A stretch of DNA of 39,014 nt from Pseudomonadota bacterium (GCA_021808315.1 JAKBBY010000007.1:1-39014); one strand, 5' to 3'; shown: positions 26,442 to 35,259, counted from the first letter of the stretch. Program-made: numbers and translations. Notes: a model not told the origin generated them from the sequence alone.

Positions 26442-27618
26442 GCGCCACGGCGCCCGGTTGACCCGGCTCAATCGGGCGCAGCACCCGCTTTTGCCATTGT
26501 TGCAACCGGTTGAAGCTGCGCTGATTCTGCCCGTCAGCGTCAAATTGCATACCCCAGCCATTGGCCAAGCGCCCGATGGGCAGCGTCATCGCCGCGAGCG
26601 TCGCGGCGAGGCCGGTTTTGGCGGTGTTGGCCTGCACCGCCTGAAACGCCAAACTCGCACCCAGATAGGTCTGTAAACTCGCCGCCCCGCGCGGTTCGGT
26701 TGCGTAGCGACGCTGATAAGCCCGCGCAATCGATGACGCCGCCGGGCCATAATTCGGGCTGGCCACCACCATGGTGCGGTCAAACCCAGCGCCGATCAGC
26801 GCGGGCAGTGTATCCAGCGCATAGCCCGCCCCGGTGCCAATCACCATCCGGGGCCGCCATCCCGCCCGCGCCATGGCCTGATAAAACAACACCGCGCCGT
26901 CGGGCTGCCCGGCATGGATCACCAAATCAAGCTGCGCCCGCCGCATCCGCCGCACCGGCTCATCAAGGTCATCGCGGCCCGTGGCTGTGGCCATCGGCAG
27001 CAGCGGCGTGATTTTGGCATCGGTCAGCGCGCTCAGCATCGCTGCGGCAAACGCGCCATCGGTCGCGCCAATGTCAAACAGCAGGCCGATGCGCAAATCC
27101 TGCGGCGCAATCCGCCAGCCCGGTGCGATCACGCCGGTGATCGCTGCCTGCACCGCCGACGCCGCATCCCGGCTGGTGGTGCCGAAGCGATGCAGGCTGC
27201 GAAACCCGCGCTTGGTGATCCCATCAGCCGGCGCATCCAGCTCCAAATAGGCGATATTGGCCAACTCGGCGGATTCGGTCGCGGCGAATGACAGGGTGGA
27301 TGAGGCCGTGCCCAAAATCAGCGCCGCCCCTTTGTCATGCAGCACCCCCACCGCGCGCTGCGCATCGCGGGTGGTTTCGGCGGTCACACGCAGCAAGGAG
27401 GGGCGCTGCGCCGGTGGCAAAGCCGCATAAGCGAGCGCAATCCCGCGCCACGCCTCGTCCCCCACCAAGCCCAACCGGCCATTGCTGGGCAGAATCACGC
27501 CCAGCAACGCGGGCCCCGCCGCCGCACGCGGTGCCGCCGCCCGCGCACCAACAGGCGCCGCCGCAGCAAGGCTGGCAGAACCGAGCGAAAACAAACGGCG
27601 CGATAAAAGGTTCGGCAT
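26425..27618 (-). CDS. Orphan Liv-type periplasmic binding protein
   Basis: A 397-residue type I periplasmic binding protein (Peripla_BP_6-like): VILPSNGRLGLVGDEAWRGI at the start of the fold, ALILGTASSTLSFAATESAE in the first lobe, and QTYLGASLAFQAVQ late. The N-terminus LLSRRLFSLGSASLAAAA has an RR pair before a weak hydrophobic core, so Tat export is possible. CGGAG precedes the ATG. No permease or ATPase lies beside it; it could serve a distant transporter or be a sensor. Its 3' end overlaps the cytochrome gene's 3' end by 17 bases. Confidence 0.78.
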   Translation of the reverse strand: MPNLLSRRLFSLGSASLAAAAPVGARAAAPRAAAGPALLGVILPSNGRLGLVGDEAWRGIALAYAALPPAQRPSLLRVTAETTRDAQRAVGVLHDKGAALILGTASSTLSFAATESAELANIAYLELDAPADGITKRGFRSLHRFGTTSRDAASAVQAAITGVIAPGWRIAPQDLRIGLLFDIGATDGAFAAAMLSALTDAKITPLLPMATATGRDDLDEPVRRMRRAQLDLVIHAGQPDGAVLFYQAMARAGWRPRMVIGTGAGYALDTLPALIGAGFDRTMVVASPNYGPAASSIARAYQRRYATEPRGAASLQTYLGASLAFQAVQANTAKTGLAATLAAMTLPIGRLANGWGMQFDADGQNQRSFNRLQQWQKRVLRPIEPGQPGAVAPILAF

Positions 27619-27674
27619 GGTTTTGCTCCGTCTTGCACTCTATATGATCGATGCCAACCCCAAGGAGCGAAAAT

Positions 27675-28703
27675 ATGGCCCACCCGTCCGCAGCCTATGC
27701 CCTGCCCACGCACATGCGCTACATCGCCATGGCCGCACCCGGCGGGCCGGACGTTCTCGCGCTGGGCGAGACCGATGTGCCGATTCTGCGCGATGATGAG
27801 CTGCTGATCGCGGTGGCCGCCGCCGGGGTCAATCGCCCGGATATTCAGCAGCGCAAGGGGGCCTACCCGCCACCGCCCGGCGCCAGCCCGATTCTCGGCC
27901 TGGAAGCGGCGGGCCATGTGGCGGCACTGGGCAAAAACGTCACTGGCTGGTCGCTGGGCGATGAGGTCACCGCTCTTTGCAATGGCGGCGCCTATGCCGA
28001 TTACGTGGCTGTCCCCGCCGCCCAATGCCTGCCCGTGCCGCGCGGCCTAAGCTTGATCGACGCCGCTTCATTGCCCGAAACCTATTTCACCGTCTGGGCC
28101 AATCTGTTCGATCTGGGCCGCTTGGCGCCGGGCGAATCGGTGCTGGTCCATGGCGGTAGTTCGGGAATCGGCGTCACCGCCATCCAACTCGGCGCAGCCT
28201 TCGGCGCCACCCTGTATGCCACCGCCGGCTCAGACGAAAAATGTGCTGCCTGCCTTGATCTTGGTGCCACCGCCGCGATTAACTACCATGACGAGGATTT
28301 TGCTGCCGCCCTCCAGCGCGTTACCCACAATTCTGGCGTCGATGTGGTGCTGGACATGGTCGGCGCCCCCTACATGGCGCGCAATTTGCAGCTACTCAAA
28401 CGCGATGGTCGGCTGGTGCAAATCGCCTTTATGCAGGGCAATATCGCCAAAACGCTCGATTTATTGCCGATCATGCTCAAGCGCCTGACCATCACCGGCT
28501 CCACCATGCGCCCGCGCAGCACCGCTGAAAAAGGGGCCATCGCGCAATCTCTGCACCGCGTGGTCTGGCCCTGGCTGGAGCAAGGCCGGGTCAAGCCGGT
28601 CGTGCATGAGGTGGTGCCAGCCGCCGCCGCTGCGGCAGCCCATCGCCTGATGGAAACCAGCACCCATATCGGTAAAATAATCCTCGATTTCACCGCCCGC
28701 TGA
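27675..28703 (+). CDS. NAD(P)H-quinone oxidoreductase, PIG3-like MDR family
   Basis: Zinc-free medium-chain reductase of 342 residues. GroES-like N-terminal domain with VAAAGVNRPDIQQRKGAYPPPPGAS and LGLEAAGHVAALG, then a Rossmann domain with VLVHGGSSGIGVTAIQLG (NADP-binding) and TAGSDEKCAACLDLGATAAINY. The pattern ETYFTVWANLF is typical of the PIG3/TP53I3 branch, which reduces quinones. The start at 27675 follows AAGGAG. It diverges from the orphan binding protein gene. Confidence 0.92.
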   Translation: MAHPSAAYALPTHMRYIAMAAPGGPDVLALGETDVPILRDDELLIAVAAAGVNRPDIQQRKGAYPPPPGASPILGLEAAGHVAALGKNVTGWSLGDEVTALCNGGAYADYVAVPAAQCLPVPRGLSLIDAASLPETYFTVWANLFDLGRLAPGESVLVHGGSSGIGVTAIQLGAAFGATLYATAGSDEKCAACLDLGATAAINYHDEDFAAALQRVTHNSGVDVVLDMVGAPYMARNLQLLKRDGRLVQIAFMQGNIAKTLDLLPIMLKRLTITGSTMRPRSTAEKGAIAQSLHRVVWPWLEQGRVKPVVHEVVPAAAAAAAHRLMETSTHIGKIILDFTAR

Positions 28704-29066
28704 TCAATGTCTCCCGGCGCGGAGGCCGCATCCGCGCCGCCAAAAACCATTTTGAAAATATTGTCGATAATCGGTTAAATTGTTAATGATGTCGGTCGGA
28801 TGACCCTCCCCACAGCCCCGCGACACGTGACTTACAATTGTCATATTGTATCATAATTTTATACATAGCAACCAAAATATAATTTGATCTTAAAAACAGA
28901 GGCATAGTTTTTGGCGGAAATGCTCGATTCAACCGTTAACTGTGCGGCTCATGCCTACTCGTGGTTGAACTCAGTAAAATTAACCACCCACCCCAAATTT
29001 TCTCTTGCTTACCATTAACGAACCCGCTAAACGGTAACCATAAATTAAGGTTTCGGAGGTTCCCTA
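28704..29066 (+). promoter_or_regulatory. AT-rich leader region before the beta-roll gene
   Basis: This 363-base gap begins with a GC hairpin CGGCGCGGA/TCCGCGCCG (28715-28723/28731-28739) just after the reductase gene, then turns markedly AT-rich compared with the rest of the window. It contains palindromic stretches such as ACAATTGT and five TTAA tetramers (28775, 28783, 28936, 28980, 29015), some within TTAACCA/TTAACG contexts. A strong GGAGG (29055-29059) precedes the ATG at 29067. No small gene is evident. It most likely carries the promoter and a long untranslated leader. Confidence 0.55.
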
Positions 29067-30314
29067 ATGAGTTCGACAGTAACCGTCGTTGGCGGTGTCA
29101 ACCAAAATGCAGTGAGTGGTTTTATTTCCGTGCCCCTCACGGGCATAACCACCGCGACCCAAACGGCGCTGCAAAGCGCGCTCACCGCACTCAGCAACCA
29201 AGTCGCAGCTGGAGCGGTGTCATTTACCAATGCGGATCAGATCACCGGCACGTCCGCCTTGACGACCGGGGCGTCCGCGACGGGTGGCCTCTTCGTCATC
29301 AGTGATCAGCTATTCCCGGGACAGGCGCCAACCGGCGCATCAACAACCGGCAGCTACACGATTGGCACTGCGTTCAGCACCACCGTTGTTGAGGCGCCGG
29401 GCACCGAAACGGTGAACGCGTCGAACGCGAATGGTCAAACCTTCATTCTCGGCGCGACCAGCAACGTCAATCTGTTCACCGGCACCGGCACCGGGTCAGT
29501 GATCGCGGGGGGTGGTAACGATACGCTCAATCTGCAAGGCACGCAGTCTGCGGCGATTAGCGCTGGCGATGTGCGCGTGAAAACCTATTCTGGCAGCTCC
29601 ACCGTTGTTGCCACCGGCAGTAGCTCGGTCTTTGCCTCCGTTGTCAAAGGCTATGCTGGCTCCATGGATTTTGTGAACAACAGCACAGGCTCGGTCCTGG
29701 TCGCTGGCGGGTCGGGGTCACTGACCGTATTTGGCGGCGCCGGTGGTGGCCACTTCACCGGCGGCACGGCGGGTAATAACCTGTTGATCGCAGGGTCGGG
29801 TGCAGCCGTCTTGGTTGGTGCCGGCAATGGCGATGTGTTGGACGCAGGCTTTAATGCCGATGGTGTAACCGCATCCCCCACGGTCAACGGCACGAATTAT
29901 CTCTATGCGGGGTCCGGCAACGAAACGCTGCAGGCCAGCTCGGCAACCGGCAGCAACCTGTTCTTGGCGGGTGCCGGCGTGGACGTCATCTCCTCGGGTG
30001 GGTCGGGTAATCAGTTCTTCTTCGGCAGCTCCGGCTCCGCGACGATGACGGGCTCAACCGTGAACGGCGCCGTCAATGTTTACTTCTTCGGCTCCGCAAC
30101 CGGCAACACCGGTGGTAACGATGTGATCACCAACTTCAACCTCGCCACGGATAAATTGTTCGCCGTCGATGGCACGAACATCACCTCGATCACCGGCTCG
30201 ACGGTCAACGGCACGCCGGGCGTCTTGGTCAGCCTGTCGGACGGCACGCAAATCACGATGCAGGGCATCTCCGTCGCGCAAGCCTCGGTCTATGCCGGTG
30301 GCTCGTTCATCTAA
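29067..30314 (+). CDS. Gly/Ser/Thr/Asn-rich beta-roll protein with RTX-like C-terminus
   Basis: A 415-residue protein without cysteine and without an N-terminal signal peptide. From about residue 110 it is a run of imperfect glycine-rich coils of about 20 residues, for example NNLLIAGSGAAVLVGAG, TNYLYAGSGNETLQA and SNLFLAGAGVDVISSG. RTX-like turns GGGNDTLNL, GNGDVLDAG and GGNDVITNFN are present but few are exact nonapeptides. The C-terminal module, from GGNDVITNFNLATDKLF to the end, looks like the serralysin/RTX end that directs type I secretion. I infer a secreted or surface structural protein; no ABC/HlyD exporter lies nearby. An S-layer or adhesin role is possible. Confidence 0.75.
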   Translation: MSSTVTVVGGVNQNAVSGFISVPLTGITTATQTALQSALTALSNQVAAGAVSFTNADQITGTSALTTGASATGGLFVISDQLFPGQAPTGASTTGSYTIGTAFSTTVVEAPGTETVNASNANGQTFILGATSNVNLFTGTGTGSVIAGGGNDTLNLQGTQSAAISAGDVRVKTYSGSSTVVATGSSSVFASVVKGYAGSMDFVNNSTGSVLVAGGSGSLTVFGGAGGGHFTGGTAGNNLLIAGSGAAVLVGAGNGDVLDAGFNADGVTASPTVNGTNYLYAGSGNETLQASSATGSNLFLAGAGVDVISSGGSGNQFFFGSSGSATMTGSTVNGAVNVYFFGSATGNTGGNDVITNFNLATDKLFAVDGTNITSITGSTVNGTPGVLVSLSDGTQITMQGISVAQASVYAGGSFI

Positions 30315-30334
30315 TCTTGACGGACCTCCCACTG

Positions 30335-30364
30335 AACCCCGAACCGCAAGGTTCGGGGTTTTTT
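30335..30364 (+). terminator. Rho-independent terminator of the beta-roll gene
   Basis: AACCCCGAACC (30335-30345) pairs perfectly with GGTTCGGGGTT (30350-30360) around a GCAA tetraloop, followed by TTTT. This is a textbook plus-strand terminator 20 bases after the stop. Confidence 0.95.
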
Positions 30365-30401
30365 ATTGCGCCAATCGCGCCCTCCACCCCCACCGGCACA
30401 T

Positions 30402-30434
30402 AAAAACCCCCGGATCACCCAGATCCGGGGGTTT
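30402..30434 (-). terminator. Rho-independent terminator of Liv operon 2
   Basis: AAACCCCCGGATC (30404-30416) pairs perfectly with GATCCGGGGGTTT (30422-30434) around five bases. Read leftward it follows the livF stop at 30473 and is trailed by a T-run (AAAAA on the plus strand at 30402-30406). Confidence 0.9.
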
Positions 30435-30472
30435 CGCTGCAACCCAGCCGTGCTTTGGCGCGTGATGGCCCA

Positions 30473-31174
30473 TCAAAGCCCGAAATAAGCCGCCCGCACC
30501 GCATCATCCGCCTCTAGCGCCGCCCGGGTGCCTGACAGCTTCACCTGCCCATGATCGATCAAATAGCCCCGATCCGCGAGCGCCAGAAACGCAACATTCT
30601 GCTCGGCAATCAACAACGCCGTGCCCGCGCCAATCGTCGATTTCAGCACCTCGATCACCTGCTTCACAAAAACCGGCGCCAACCCCGATGATGGCTCATC
30701 CATCAAGAGTAATTTCGGCTCGGAAATCAACACCTTCGCGATTCCCAGCATCTTGCGTTGCCCGCCTGACAAGGTCCCCGCCGCATCGCGCTTTTTCGCG
30801 GCCAAGGCCGGAAACAGCTCAAACAGCCGTTCACTCCGCCGCTTCACCTCCGCACCGGAGAGAAAATAGCCACCCAGCCGGATATTTTCCTCAATCGATA
30901 ACGACGGAAACACACCCAACTCGGACATGAACGCAATGCCCCGCCGGATGCGCTGATCGGGTTTTTCACCGCCAATCGCGGCACCATCAAACGTGATCGA
31001 TCCAGCCCAGCACGGCAAAAGTCCAATGATGCTGCGCAGCAATGTCGTCTTGCCGGCACTATTAGCCCCGAGCAGCAGCACCGTCTCACCCGGTGCCACG
31101 TCCAAATCAATGCCCCACAGAATTTGCATCCGCCCATAGCCGGAGGTCACATTTCGTAATGACAATAAACTCAT
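30473..31174 (-). CDS. livF: Liv-type ABC transporter ATP-binding protein LivF (system 2)
   Basis: ATPase subunit of 233 residues. Walker A GANSAGKT, Q-loop region MSELGVFPSLSIEENI, signature LSGGQRKM, Walker B LLLMDEPSSGLAP, and the LivF switch region LLIAEQNVAFLALADRGYLIDHG. The start at 31174 (MSLLSLRNVTSGYG) is the usual family beginning; the ATG is one base downstream of the livG stop codon. It is the last gene of the operon. Confidence 0.94.
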   Translation of the reverse strand: MSLLSLRNVTSGYGRMQILWGIDLDVAPGETVLLLGANSAGKTTLLRSIIGLLPCWAGSITFDGAAIGGEKPDQRIRRGIAFMSELGVFPSLSIEENIRLGGYFLSGAEVKRRSERLFELFPALAAKKRDAAGTLSGGQRKMLGIAKVLISEPKLLLMDEPSSGLAPVFVKQVIEVLKSTIGAGTALLIAEQNVAFLALADRGYLIDHGQVKLSGTRAALEADDAVRAAYFGL

Positions 31175-31175
31175 C

Positions 31176-31883
31176 TCAGCCCCCGATGAATGCCGCAACC
31201 ACATCCGGGTCGCGCGAGGCATTTTGTAACGAGCCCTCAAACAGCATTTTGCCAGCGCCCAGCACAATCACCCGCTCGGTAATCTTGCCGAGAAAATCGA
31301 GCAAATGCTCAACCACAATCAGCGCAATGCCGCGCGCCGCAAGACCGGTCAGCAGCGTCGCAATGCCGCCTAATTCCGCGGGGTTCAGCCCGGCGCCAAT
31401 TTCATCAACCAATAATAATTTCGGCCCGGTCGCCAAAGCCCGGCCTAAATCCAGCATTTTCTGCTGATTAACCGTGAGCGATCCCGCCAGCGTCTCCGCC
31501 TGATCCGCGAGGCCAATCTCGCGCAAAATCGCCGCCGGATCGGCCCCGCGCGCGCGTCCAATCGCGGCAGCCACATCGATATTCTCGCGCACGGTCAGGT
31601 CATGAAACACTTTGGGCACCTGAAAACTGCGGTTGATCCCAAGCCGCGCCAGCTTGAAAATCGGCAGGCGCTGCACGGGTTGCCCCTCGAACAAAATTTG
31701 CCCCGAATCGGCCTGATGCACGCCGGAAATCACATTGATCGTCGTGGTTTTGCCGGAGCCGTTTGGCCCCACCAACCCAACAATCTCGCCCGGCTGCACG
31801 CTGAAACTCACCTCGTTCAACACGGTGAGCAGCCCAAATTTCTTGCCCACGCCCTCCAGGCGCAGCAGCTGTTCAGACGCCAT
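31176..31883 (-). CDS. livG: Liv-type ABC transporter ATP-binding protein LivG (system 2)
   Basis: ATPase subunit of 235 residues. Walker A GPNGSGKT, the LivG-type INRSFQVPKVFHDLTVRENI, Walker B LLLVDEIGAGLNP and switch VVEHLLDFLG. The ABC signature reads LTVNQQKM rather than LSYGQQ, a departure like that in the N-terminal domain of the fused protein of system 1. Its 5' end overlaps the end of livM by 11 bases. Confidence 0.93.
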   Translation of the reverse strand: MASEQLLRLEGVGKKFGLLTVLNEVSFSVQPGEIVGLVGPNGSGKTTTINVISGVHQADSGQILFEGQPVQRLPIFKLARLGINRSFQVPKVFHDLTVRENIDVAAAIGRARGADPAAILREIGLADQAETLAGSLTVNQQKMLDLGRALATGPKLLLVDEIGAGLNPAELGGIATLLTGLAARGIALIVVEHLLDFLGKITERVIVLGAGKMLFEGSLQNASRDPDVVAAFIGG

Positions 31884-32829
31884 TTTTCCTCCAGCGCGCC
31901 AGCAGCGACATCACCCCGTTCGGCAAAAACAGCACCAGCAACACAATCAGCAACCCATAGATCAGCTCAAAATATTGCGGCGTCGAAATCCCGATCACCG
32001 CATAAAAACTATATAAAATCGCCGCCCCCAGCAGCGGTCCCACCACCGTGCCCACGCCGCCAAACAGTGCAAAGACAATGGCAAACACCGAAATCTGCAA
32101 GGTAAACAGCGCATCCGGATAAAACACCGATAAGTTCCAGGCATAAGCCCCACCGGCCAGCCCCGCGACCAGGGCCGAAATCAGCCACACAATCGCGCGC
32201 GCGCGCACCACATCGAGCCCCGCCATCGAGGCGCTCACCGCATCCTGCGTCATCGCCCGCAGCGCCAAACCAAACCGCGATGTGCGAAAATAAATCCCCA
32301 CGCCGGTCGCCACGAGCAGCACCGCCACCATCGTCGCATAGCTCGCCGCCGGATCATAAACCCGCTCGATTTTCAATCCGTAAGGCCCGCCGGTGATGTC
32401 TTTCAAATGCGGATTGGCCACCACGAAATATAAAATCTGCGACGCGGCCAAATTCGCGATCGAGAAATACGCCCCCGAGAGCCGCAGCAACGGCGTTAAC
32501 AAAATCGCCATCGCCACGGCCGCCGCGCCGCCGCCGAGCACACAAACCAACACCGGCAAATCGGTGTGCAACACCAGCAGCGCCGTCGCATAGCCGCCGC
32601 AGCCGAAAAACCCAACATAGCCAAACGGCAAATAGCCGGTGAACCCGTAGAGCAGGTTCAAGCCCTGTGCGAGCACCATATAGGTGACCAGCGTGAACAG
32701 CAGCGATTGGTTGCCAATCACATGCGGCAACACCACCGATGCCGCGAGCAACCCAAGCAGCAACCCGGCACCGGGAAGCAACCGCCGCCACCCATCATCA
32801 CGCGGCGAATTCGTCACTGACTGGCTCAT
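31873..32829 (-). CDS. livM: Liv-type ABC transporter permease LivM (system 2)
   Basis: Membrane subunit of about 318 residues. The LivM motif GLNLLYGFTGYLPFGYVGFFGCGGYATALL appears in shortened view as GFTGYLPFGYVGFFGCGGY, then LLRLSGAYFSIANLAASQIL and the EAA-like AIVWLISALVAGLAGGAYA. The hydrophilic N-terminus (about 20 residues) precedes the first helix. I start it at the ATG at 32829; a GTG at 32841 overlapping livH is also in frame. Confidence 0.91.
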   Translation of the reverse strand: MSQSVTNSPRDDGWRRLLPGAGLLLGLLAASVVLPHVIGNQSLLFTLVTYMVLAQGLNLLYGFTGYLPFGYVGFFGCGGYATALLVLHTDLPVLVCVLGGGAAAVAMAILLTPLLRLSGAYFSIANLAASQILYFVVANPHLKDITGGPYGLKIERVYDPAASYATMVAVLLVATGVGIYFRTSRFGLALRAMTQDAVSASMAGLDVVRARAIVWLISALVAGLAGGAYAWNLSVFYPDALFTLQISVFAIVFALFGGVGTVVGPLLGAAILYSFYAVIGISTPQYFELIYGLLIVLLVLFLPNGVMSLLARWRKNGV

Positions 32830-32830
32830 C

Positions 32831-33715
32831 TCAGGCAACACGGGCCGCCTTGCCGAGCAACCCGGACGGGCGGATCAGCACAATCACCATCAGCAGCGCA
32901 TACGGCACGATGTTTGACCAGGAGGCATAAAAAGTCTGCATCAGCATCGTCCCCAGCCCAAACACCAAGCCGCCAATCACCGTGCCGAGCGGATTGCCCA
33001 GCGAGCCAATAATCACAATCGCAAACGAGGTCGTGGTCAGCGTATCGCCAATATCCGGCGAGACCGAGCCTAACAAATACGGCACGAACACCCCGGCAAT
33101 CCCGGCCAGCGCCAGCCCCATCACAAAGGCAATCACCGAAACCCGGTCAACATCAATGCCGGTTGCCCGCGCCTCTTCCCGGTTCGCCATGATCGCGCGC
33201 GTCGCATATCCAAGCTTGGTGCGTGAGAAATACCAATAGAGCCCGCCAATCGCGAGCACGCTCGCCAAATCAGCCACCCACCAGCTATCGGGAAAACTCT
33301 GCCCGAGCACCGCCAAATTTCCGCCCCCCAGCGCCGAGCCGGGCAGGGAGCGCTGGTTCGCGCCAAACGCCAACCCGGTGATCGCCTCAATCATCTGAGC
33401 AATCCCGAAAAACAAAATAAATGAGAGCATTTCAGGATCGCGGCTCGCCTGCAGGCGTGGCACCACCGCATAATAAAGTGGCCAGCCAATCACCGCCGCC
33501 CCCAAAATGGCCAGCGGAATCCCGGCCAGCGGATTAAGGTGTAAATACTGCACCATCATAAACGCGCCAAATCCACCCAGCATGATGAACTGGCCATGCG
33601 CCAAATTGATAATCTTCATCACCCCAAACACCAGGTTCAAGCCAATGCCGATGAGGCTGAAAAACACCCCATACAGAACCCCGCCAACCAGGGCATATTC
33701 GATTAAATCAAGCAT
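32831..33715 (-). CDS. livH: Liv-type ABC transporter permease LivH (system 2)
   Basis: Membrane subunit of 294 residues. It opens with LVGGVLYGVFFSLIGIGLNLVFG, then MKIINLAHGQFIMLGGF, the LivH hallmark, and ends with VIIGSLGNPLGTVIGGLVFGLG and LIRPSGLLGK. AAGG stands about nine bases before the ATG on the minus strand. It follows the binding-protein gene after 99 bases containing a hairpin. Confidence 0.94.
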   Translation of the reverse strand: MLDLIEYALVGGVLYGVFFSLIGIGLNLVFGVMKIINLAHGQFIMLGGFGAFMMVQYLHLNPLAGIPLAILGAAVIGWPLYYAVVPRLQASRDPEMLSFILFFGIAQMIEAITGLAFGANQRSLPGSALGGGNLAVLGQSFPDSWWVADLASVLAIGGLYWYFSRTKLGYATRAIMANREEARATGIDVDRVSVIAFVMGLALAGIAGVFVPYLLGSVSPDIGDTLTTTSFAIVIIGSLGNPLGTVIGGLVFGLGTMLMQTFYASWSNIVPYALLMVIVLIRPSGLLGKAARVA

Positions 33716-33761
33716 CCATCATGCCTTGCTGAGTATCGGTGCTTTCTCTCGGTCTCGATCA

Positions 33762-33794
33762 AACCGGGTCCAGGGCCAAGCCCCGAACCCGGTT
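33762..33794 (-). repeat. Intercistronic hairpin between binding-protein gene and livH (system 2)
   Basis: AACCGGGT (33762-33769) pairs with ACCCGGTT (33787-33794), with further GC pairing possible inside. No T-run follows. It occupies the same position as the hairpin in system 1 although the sequence differs. Confidence 0.6.
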
Positions 33795-33814
33795 CATCCA
33801 TGCGCCAAACGAGC

Positions 33815-35068
33815 TTATTTCGGCGCCGGGTAAACCGCCTTACCCGTCGCTTTATCATTTGGGTATACCACGACAATCTTGTTGCTGGCCCCGGCGGGCA
33901 CTAGCTGCGCCACCGGCAGCAACTCGCCAAGCTGCGCACCATGATCGGTCATCACAAACTTGCCCAGCACCGTCTTGGTCTTGCCAGACATGTCGAGCAA
34001 TGCCTGATCAAACGCCAATTGGGTGAAAGTCGGCGCCGTGGCCACCATTTTCTGCATGATGATCCCGGTATTATAGCCAGCCGCATCCAGGAAATTCGGC
34101 GCCGCCTTGTCAGCAGCGGTGAAAGCCTGCACGAATTGCGCGGTATTCATCCCATCCGTCACGGTCTTGAACTTCACCAGCGGCGGCGTCGGATAGGTAT
34201 AGGTGTAGGCCAACGCCTTCGCGCCGACATTCTTGGTGATCAGATCGATCAACTGACCCGGAAAAATCGTGAAGGTCATGTTGAAATGCAGCCCGCTCGA
34301 TTTCAGCGCCCGCAGGAACGCAATATCATTCGGCGGATAGCCCATCTCGATCACCGCATCCGGATGATGCGCCGCGATGGTGTGCAGCAGCACCGTGTAG
34401 TTGGATTCCGTGGTCGGCACCGCATGGAAATAAACCGGCTTGACGCCGCCCTTCGCCAACACATCCTTCAGCGTGGTCGCCTGGGACGCATCAAAATCAT
34501 TCGAGCCATACACCACGGCGACGCGCTTGATTTTTTGCTGCAGCAAATAATGCCCCAGCGGCAGCGGCCACACCGTCGAAGACGGGATCGATACGTCCGC
34601 CAAATACGGGGTCTTCTTGGTAAAGAAATTCGCCCCCGACCCGGTCGGGTCGATCAGCAACATATGATGCTCCGCCGCAATCGGCACCGCCACCGACGTG
34701 AGGACCGACCCGAAATCCGCCACCAACAGATTAACCTTATCCTGCGTGATCAACTGATTATACAAAGTCGTCGCCGTCGCGGTGGAGCTTTGATCGTCAT
34801 AAGCGACAATCTTCACCGGAATTTTCTTGTTGAACGCCTTCACGAATAAGCCGCCGCCCTTATTGACCTCGGCAGCCCAGAATTGCAGGCCCTTATATTG
34901 ACCCTGCGAGGCTACGGCGAACGCGCCGCTGCTCGCATAGAGCGTGCCGATTTTGATTTGCGCGGGCGCCGTCGCCGCTTGCGCCACGCCGGCCACCGCC
35001 GTCGCCGCCACAGCCAAACCAAGGCCGATTGATCCCGCCAAACCTGTCACTGATAATGCTCGCCGCAT
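33815..35068 (-). CDS. Liv-type ABC transporter periplasmic binding protein (system 2)
   Basis: Type I periplasmic binding protein of 417 residues heading the second Liv operon. The signal peptide covers about 1-32 (GLAGSIGLGLAVAATAVAGVAQA). The mature part starts near PAQIKIGTLYASSGAFAVASQGQYKG, then KIPVKIVAYDDQSSTATATTLYNQLI, as in amide-urea-amino acid binding proteins. GGAGAG precedes the ATG at 35068; 30 earlier in-frame codons are not signal-like. It differs clearly from the system 1 protein, so the ligands probably differ. Confidence 0.9.
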   Translation of the reverse strand: MRRALSVTGLAGSIGLGLAVAATAVAGVAQAATAPAQIKIGTLYASSGAFAVASQGQYKGLQFWAAEVNKGGGLFVKAFNKKIPVKIVAYDDQSSTATATTLYNQLITQDKVNLLVADFGSVLTSVAVPIAAEHHMLLIDPTGSGANFFTKKTPYLADVSIPSSTVWPLPLGHYLLQQKIKRVAVVYGSNDFDASQATTLKDVLAKGGVKPVYFHAVPTTESNYTVLLHTIAAHHPDAVIEMGYPPNDIAFLRALKSSGLHFNMTFTIFPGQLIDLITKNVGAKALAYTYTYPTPPLVKFKTVTDGMNTAQFVQAFTAADKAAPNFLDAAGYNTGIIMQKMVATAPTFTQLAFDQALLDMSGKTKTVLGKFVMTDHGAQLGELLPVAQLVPAGASNKIVVVYPNDKATGKAVYPAPK

Positions 35069-35259
35069 TGCTTCTCTCCCCAGAATCGGCGCAGAGACAT
35101 TCCGCACCGAAATTCCACAAACCATAATCCTGATACACCTTGCCGTCCGCACACCCAAACAGCGTGCGAGATGACAAAACGATCAGGCTCGAACCGCCAA
35201 ATTTCCGTAAATAGTTTACAAGAAATTCATGTCCGGAGAAAACCGTGTAACCAAACAAT

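Noticed and set aside
33941-34849. 302-codon open frame on the plus strand
   Set aside because: Antisense to the system 2 binding protein; very Arg/His-rich with no domain pattern.
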